Assembly: GCA_964515115.1 (NCBI GenBank)
Contig: CAZESB010000028.1
Coordinates: forward strand, 1-6,838
DNA: 6,838 bases
Source of the DNA: UBA1370 sp964515115
GTDB lineage: Bacteria; Patescibacteriota; Microgenomatia; UBA1400; PJMF01
Direction: 5' to 3'
The notes under the pieces are model-generated. The model was not told where the DNA came from. It saw only the letters and a list, made by a program, of their open reading frames with translations, and did not search any database. Position numbers and translations under genes: made by a program. This document shows positions 5,684-6,838 of the stretch, in pieces; positions within the stretch are counted from its first letter, which is position 1, and every line of letters begins with the position of its first letter.

Positions 5684-5698
5684 ACGAGCGCCTTGGCT

Positions 5699-5711
5699 AT
5701 TACTGTCAAAA
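5699..5711 (+). repeat. 13-bp direct repeat, copy 1 (ATTACTGTCAAAA)
   Basis: ATTACTGTCAAAA occurs here, 16 bp after the LCP stop codon, and again identically at 5773-5785. The flanks are unrelated, so this is not simply the edge of a larger duplication. The two copies bracket the promoter of the small acidic protein gene. Confidence 0.55.
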
Positions 5712-5737
5712 AATTCTTACTTTCCCACCACACTTTC

Positions 5738-5767
5738 TTAATACAGCTGCGCTATTCTCGGGATAAT
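5738..5767 (+). promoter_or_regulatory. Promoter of the small acidic protein gene
   Basis: TTAATA (5738-5743; 4 of 6 to -35 consensus) and GATAAT (5762-5767; 5 of 6 to the -10) are separated by 18 nt. Transcription would start near 5774, giving a leader of about 23 nt with room for the strong Shine-Dalgarno site. This makes the gene independent of the LCP gene upstream. Confidence 0.45.
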
Positions 5768-5772
5768 TAAAA

Positions 5773-5785
5773 ATTACTGTCAAAA
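5773..5785 (+). repeat. 13-bp direct repeat, copy 2 (ATTACTGTCAAAA)
   Basis: This copy is identical to 5699-5711 and starts 74 bp downstream of it, close to seven helical turns. It covers the predicted transcription start (about 5774) and touches the first two bases of the Shine-Dalgarno sequence. A bound factor could therefore block both transcription and translation. That function is inferred from position only. Confidence 0.55.
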
Positions 5786-5791
5786 GGAGGT
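5784..5791 (+). promoter_or_regulatory. Consensus Shine-Dalgarno site (AAGGAGGT) of the small acidic protein gene
   Basis: AAGGAGGT is a full match to the anti-Shine-Dalgarno end of bacterial 16S rRNA, with an optimal 5-nt spacer to the ATG at 5797. It is by far the strongest ribosome-binding site in the window and is the main evidence that this short frame is a real, well-translated gene. Confidence 0.8.
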
Positions 5792-5796
5792 AACTG

Positions 5797-5985
5797 ATGG
5801 CAGGCAATAAAAATAGAAAACGGGACCGCAACCAAGCCGACTGGCAAGATGAAATGCCAGAGCGCGATAACGATAGCCAGAGGCAACCCACTGGCGAAAA
5901 AGGCGGTGAAGCTACCGACATGGAGCGGTGGGAAGATGACGCTAATCGCGGCGAGTTCGAAGAATTCGACAGCGAAAATCTCTAA
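5797..5985 (+). CDS. Small, highly charged, probably disordered protein
   Basis: A 62-residue protein with no recognisable family. It has no cysteine, no hydrophobic segment and no signal peptide, so it should be cytoplasmic and largely disordered. Charge is polarised: residues 5-11 (KNRKRDR) are basic, and residues 34-60 are strongly acidic, ending EFEEFDSENL. In total there are 19 Asp/Glu against 10 Lys/Arg. Two Trp residues (16 and 45) are the only large aromatics besides Phe54 and Phe57. The gene is supported by its own promoter, a perfect Shine-Dalgarno site and a probable terminator downstream, an unusually complete set of signals for this window. A high-abundance stress, nucleic-acid- or ribosome-associated protein would fit its composition, but nothing demonstrates it. 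Confidence 0.75.
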   Translation: MAGNKNRKRDRNQADWQDEMPERDNDSQRQPTGEKGGEATDMERWEDDANRGEFEEFDSENL

Positions 5986-6001
5986 CCAAATCATCTTTGC
6001 A

Positions 6002-6017
6002 ACCTGACGTATCAGGT
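6002..6017 (+). other. Small hairpin in the 3' UTR of the small acidic protein gene
   Basis: ACCTGA (6002-6007) and TCAGGT (6012-6017) form a perfect 6-bp stem with the tetraloop CGTA, 16 nt after the stop codon. No U-tract follows (AACAGTAGGG), so it is not a terminator alone. It lies directly before the larger GC-rich stem and may protect the 3' end. On DNA it could equally be a binding site for a dimeric protein. Confidence 0.4.
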
Positions 6018-6024
6018 AACAGTA

Positions 6025-6111
6025 GGGCCGGCAGCGAAGCAACAAAGGTCTCAAGCATCAATCAATAATGGCTTTTAGGTTTCTCGCTGCCGGCCCTGAT
6101 TTTTTGGTTTT
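6025..6111 (+). terminator. Probable intrinsic terminator with a long loop, overlapping the convergent gene
   Basis: GGGCCGGCAGCGA (6025-6037) and TCGCTGCCGGCCC (6084-6096) form a perfect 13-bp GC-rich inverted repeat. An extra A-T pair extends it (6024/6097). On the plus strand the right arm is followed by TGATTTTTTGGTTTT, a U-rich tail as expected of rho-independent termination. The loop is 46 nt, much longer than normal. The right arm encodes Gly-Pro-Ala-Ala-Arg near the C-terminus of the minus-strand membrane protein. The minus strand has no T-run after the stem, so termination should act only on the plus-strand transcript. Confidence 0.55.
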
Positions 6112-6771
6112 ACGCTGGCGCGGTTTGAGCTGACTCAAGCCATAAGTAAAAAAAGCAAAAAAGCTGCCACCCACCATTTCTGCTGCCTCTTCAAAAGCAA
6201 TCAAAACCTGGTGCTCCCTCCAAGTAAGTCCAGGTGCAGAGTTCAGAATCTCAAAAATAATCACCAAGGCAAAAAGAAAAAAGCCAACCATAAAAAAAGG
6301 AAATTGTTGCGGTAGCCGTTTTTTAGTGTAGGCGGAAATGTAGGAAATATAAACAAAAACAGCCACAATTACCGGCAGCAAGTACAAGACCCACCTGGAT
6401 GAGTTATAGTGAATCACTTCGGCAAAAACCTCAATCGACTGCCATAATTCGGGCAAAGTTGCATAAATCATCATTTCGTAGCTTTCATGAAGCACGAAAA
6501 TTTCGTCTATACCCAAATAAATGAGGATCAAACTTAAAGGCACATAAAAGCTGAAACGGCGAGCAACCACTAGCCGCAACATAATCAGGCCAGTAATGAT
6601 CAATTTAATACCCTGATAAAGAGTGGGAAGGTTCATTTCATAATCAAGATGAAAGAAAATATTGCTGTGGCCATAAAGCAAGTGGAGCAAAATCACTAAA
6701 CCATCCAAAACAAACAAGCTCAAAAGCAGCTTGGATGCTCTGGAAATAGCAGGTAAAACTGGCGCAGTCAC
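6058..6771 (-). CDS. Six-helix membrane protein of unknown function with conserved-looking acidic/His motifs
   Basis: A 237-residue integral membrane protein with likely spans near 13-33, 51-70, 74-92, 126-146, 157-177 and 189-212, and a basic cytoplasmic tail (217-237). Charged residues at or in the membrane helices stand out: LGIDEIFVLHE (86-96; Asp89, Glu90, His95, Glu96), Glu174, and FEEAAEMVGG (193-202; Glu194, Glu195, Glu198). This Asp-Glu-x4-His-Glu plus Glu-Glu-x2-Glu-Met pattern suggests a metal site or a membrane-embedded active site, but I cannot name the family. The start is GTG at 6771, because an in-frame TAA lies five codons upstream and the first ATG inside the frame would remove helix 1. 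There is no Shine-Dalgarno site. A 6-bp dyad abuts the start codon. It converges with the small acidic protein gene, whose terminator overlaps its 3' end. Confidence 0.8.
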   Translation of the reverse strand: MTAPVLPAISRASKLLLSLFVLDGLVILLHLLYGHSNIFFHLDYEMNLPTLYQGIKLIITGLIMLRLVVARRFSFYVPLSLILIYLGIDEIFVLHESYEMMIYATLPELWQSIEVFAEVIHYNSSRWVLYLLPVIVAVFVYISYISAYTKKRLPQQFPFFMVGFFLFALVIIFEILNSAPGLTWREHQVLIAFEEAAEMVGGSFFAFFTYGLSQLKPRQRKTKKSGPAARNLKAIID

Positions 6772-6789
6772 CTGTAAATTTTCTTACAG
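6772..6789 (-). promoter_or_regulatory. Dyad (CTGTAA-N6-TTACAG) abutting the GTG start
   Basis: CTGTAA (6772-6777) and TTACAG (6784-6789) form a perfect 6-bp inverted repeat with a 6-nt centre, ending at the base next to the GTG at 6771. It could be an operator half-site pair, or a small RNA hairpin limiting translation of the membrane protein. No -10/-35 pair is convincing here, and the dyad is short enough to be chance. Confidence 0.3.
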
Positions 6790-6792
6790 ATT

Positions 6793-6838
6793 TCAATTTT
6801 GAACAACCCTTAAACTCATATCGTCCAGCTCAACCAGC
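6793..6838 (-). CDS. Possible 3' end of an upstream minus-strand gene
   Basis: Of the three minus-strand frames entering from the right edge, only one is open, reading LVELDDMSLRVVQN then TGA at 6793-6795. That leaves 21 nt to the GTG of the next gene, an operon-like distance. With 14 codons nothing can be said about function, and an open stretch this short may be chance. Confidence 0.4.
   Translation of the reverse strand, partial: LVELDDMSLRVVQN

Noticed and set aside
5705..5784. TGTCAA in the two direct repeats as minus-strand TTGACA -35 elements
   Set aside because: No acceptable -10 hexamer lies 16-18 nt further on the minus strand, and there is no minus-strand gene for them to serve.
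5797..5985. Small acidic protein as a KGG-repeat stress protein
   Set aside because: It contains one EKGGEA tripeptide context but not the surrounding repeat residues of that family, and there is no second copy.
5767..6054. Long minus-strand open frame across the small acidic protein gene and the 3' UTR
   Set aside because: It lacks a ribosome-binding site or promoter, its translation is low-quality, and the opposite strand has a gene with a complete set of expression signals.

Overview
The window reads as a compact chromosomal segment of a bacterium, most likely a member of the Candidate Phyla Radiation (Patescibacteria, perhaps Microgenomates-like). This is inferred from gene style: small genomes' tight spacing, several membrane proteins with no recognisable family, a stand-alone C-terminal alkyltransferase domain, and a LytR-CpsA-Psr protein with a two-cysteine insert. 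No rRNA or other phylogenetic marker is present, so the placement is tentative. TGA works as a stop codon at two gene ends, one of them only a partial reading frame at the window edge. This argues against the recoded CPR lineages in which TGA encodes glycine.

Left block (1-2269, all minus strand): the start of an unknown membrane protein cut by the window edge, a blue-copper (cupredoxin) lipoprotein with its own promoter and Shine-Dalgarno site, an unrecognised polytopic membrane protein of 371 residues, and a minimal Ogt/MGMT-type alkyltransferase domain. Middle block (2301-3389, plus strand): a ferric-reductase/MsrQ-like haem membrane protein followed 9 bp later by a DoxX-family membrane protein. 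This pair converges with a membrane-anchored C39-like cysteine peptidase carrying TPR repeats (3379-4542, minus), and the two reading frames overlap by 11 bp. Right block: the peptidase is divergent from a LytR-CpsA-Psr cell-envelope ligase (4598-5683, plus). Next come a small, very acidic 62-residue protein with a perfect ribosome-binding site (5797-5985, plus), and a convergent six-helix membrane protein of unknown function (6058-6771, minus). A probable 3' end of another minus-strand gene lies at the right edge.

Two themes connect the genes. The first is an extracytoplasmic redox set (cupredoxin, MsrQ-like haem protein, DoxX protein) in an organism type usually thought to lack a full respiratory chain. 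The second is envelope processing (C39-like peptidase and LCP ligase sharing a 55-bp divergent promoter region).

The non-coding DNA is small but informative. Several genes have a TATAAT-like box only 6-11 nt before the ATG, which predicts leaderless or nearly leaderless transcripts. This also decides the start codon for the alkyltransferase, the peptidase and the LCP protein. The small acidic gene is the opposite case, with a consensus Shine-Dalgarno site and a 13-bp direct repeat flanking its promoter. Its transcript probably ends at a 13-bp GC-rich stem whose right arm lies inside the coding end of the convergent gene. No gene-free stretch exceeds about 115 bp. I saw no tRNA, rRNA, CRISPR array or mobile element.
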